The notes below the pieces were generated by a model, which had not been told where the DNA came from, searched no databases, and saw only the letters and a list, made by a program, of their open reading frames with translations. From an uncultured Aliiroseovarius sp. (GTDB lineage: Bacteria > Pseudomonadota > Alphaproteobacteria > Rhodobacterales > Rhodobacteraceae), in the NCBI RefSeq assembly GCF_947492455.1, contig NZ_CANLNB010000004.1, positions 124,001 to 188,000 of the forward strand: a stretch of DNA of 64,000 nt, written 5' to 3'. This document shows, piece after piece, positions 63,442-64,000 of this stretch; position 1 is the first letter of the stretch, and every line of letters begins with the position of its first letter. The translations under genes and the position numbers were made by a program.

Positions 63442-64000
63442 TTAATCGGCTTTCTCGGCCAGAATGACTGATGTTGCGGCAGGGCTGACAATGCTTGTCA
63501 TGAATTCAATAACATCCTGATCTGATGTAGCATTTAGGGTATGGGTGAAGATCGAGGGACTGACAGGTGGGAACCCGTCCGCGGCGACATTCAGTAGGAA
63601 ATACAGAAAGCCCGAAGCGCGGCGTGCGACATTCTGGGCGCCTTCGATCTGTTGGTGGCGCGCGCGCTTGATCTCTTGCGGGCTGATCGGCGTCTTCAGC
63701 AGGCCGGCCAGAGTTGTGTTCAGCGTATCGTGTGCATCCTCGAGACTAACACCCGGCATTAGTTCGGCAATTATCGAAAGCTCAAGGTCTGCAGCCTTCG
63801 AGAAGTAGATGTCTATCTCCATCTTGAGGAACTGATTGGTGTCGTAGTAAAGCGCCTTGGAAAGCCGATTTTGCAAAATGGTTGTTGCGATGAAAAACGC
63901 GCCCTGCATGTCAACACTGGTTGTCCGGCCCTCAAATTCTACAAACTTCACAAGCTGGACCGTGTCATGCATCAGCCTGTCTGATTGGATGCGCTCGACA
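63442..64000 (-). CDS. M16-peptidase-like protein, C-terminal part (cut by window end)
   Basis: The frame stays open to the right edge, entering with VERIQSDRLMHDTVQLVKF. The visible 185 residues resemble the second M16 domain: MQGAFFIATTILQNRLSKAL, then AAELMPGVSLED-like spacing (IIAELMPGVSLEDAHDTLN) and the PISPQEIKRARHQQIEGAQN segment typical of M16 proteins. The catalytic N-terminal domain would lie outside the window, so activity cannot be judged. It is the upstream, probably catalytic, partner of the next gene. Confidence 0.6.
   Translation of the reverse strand, partial: VERIQSDRLMHDTVQLVKFVEFEGRTTSVDMQGAFFIATTILQNRLSKALYYDTNQFLKMEIDIYFSKAADLELSIIAELMPGVSLEDAHDTLNTTLAGLLKTPISPQEIKRARHQQIEGAQNVARRASGFLYFLLNVAADGFPPVSPSIFTHTLNATSDQDVIEFMTSIVSPAATSVILAEKAD

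Overview
This is a 64 kb stretch of a GC-rich (about 60%) alphaproteobacterial chromosome, most likely from the Rhodobacteraceae (Roseobacter/Rhodobacter group). Evidence for this is the GcrA cell-cycle regulator, the phaA-phaB pair, ETF-ubiquinone oxidoreductase, a long-chain polyprenyl synthase, mce and meaB of the methylmalonyl/ethylmalonyl-CoA route, a single-gene dihydroorotase-like protein beside pyrB, and intergenic hairpin elements of a kind I recall from this family. Gene density is high. No transposase, phage or CRISPR signature was seen.

Layout. 1-12 kb: the end of tag, an EAL protein, phaA and phaB (polyhydroxybutyrate precursors), a LysR regulator overlapping a YddG-like exporter, small DUF465 and DUF2007 proteins, a TrmN6-like methyltransferase, polyprenyl diphosphate synthase, ispE, a TPR protein and ETF-QO. 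12-20 kb: greA, a conserved membrane protein, an RND pump with its fusion protein, moaB and a family-4 uracil-DNA glycosylase. 20-29 kb: pyrB, a PH-like membrane protein, a catalytically degenerate pyrC homologue, plsY, DUF805, DUF167, a histone deacetylase-like hydrolase, a nitroreductase, an EI24/CysZ-like protein, DUF1467, mce, a response regulator and a Flp-like pilin. 29-45 kb: aspS, carB, lipoproteins, a desaturase, rimO, gcrA, a DMT exporter, argD-argF behind a possible arginine leader peptide, a PiT phosphate transporter and a NUDIX hydrolase. 45-60 kb: hrpB, meaB, an ABC exporter, rpmB, a PCu(A)C copper chaperone, a sirtuin, an HxlR regulator, a low-molecular-weight phosphatase, a leucine dehydrogenase divergent from its Lrp-type regulator, and lepA. 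60-64 kb: a PhnA-domain protein, two tandem paralogous mini-membrane proteins, tRNA-Arg(TCT), then an AT-richer set of unknown genes ending in two M16-peptidase-like proteins, the last cut by the window edge.

How the genes work together. carB, pyrB and the pyrC homologue belong to pyrimidine synthesis, and carbamoyl phosphate also feeds argF. PhaA/PhaB, Mce, MeaB and ETF-QO together indicate acetyl-CoA and propionyl-CoA metabolism through polyhydroxybutyrate and methylmalonyl-CoA. Polyprenyl synthase and IspE supply isoprenoids for ubiquinone.

The most interesting observations are: (i) a 17-codon arginine-rich leader peptide with leaderless-promoter geometry and a terminator-like hairpin upstream of argD; (ii) a roughly 300-bp low-GC patch inside carB; (iii) loss of catalytic residues in the pyrC homologue; (iv) a four-copy intergenic hairpin element with compensatory base changes, one copy split by a 47-bp insert; (v) an uncharacterised M16-like operon beside tRNA-Arg; and (vi) three GTTAC repeats at exact 11-bp spacing upstream of the phosphate transporter. 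All positions and composition values were read by eye from the sequence, and no database searches were possible.
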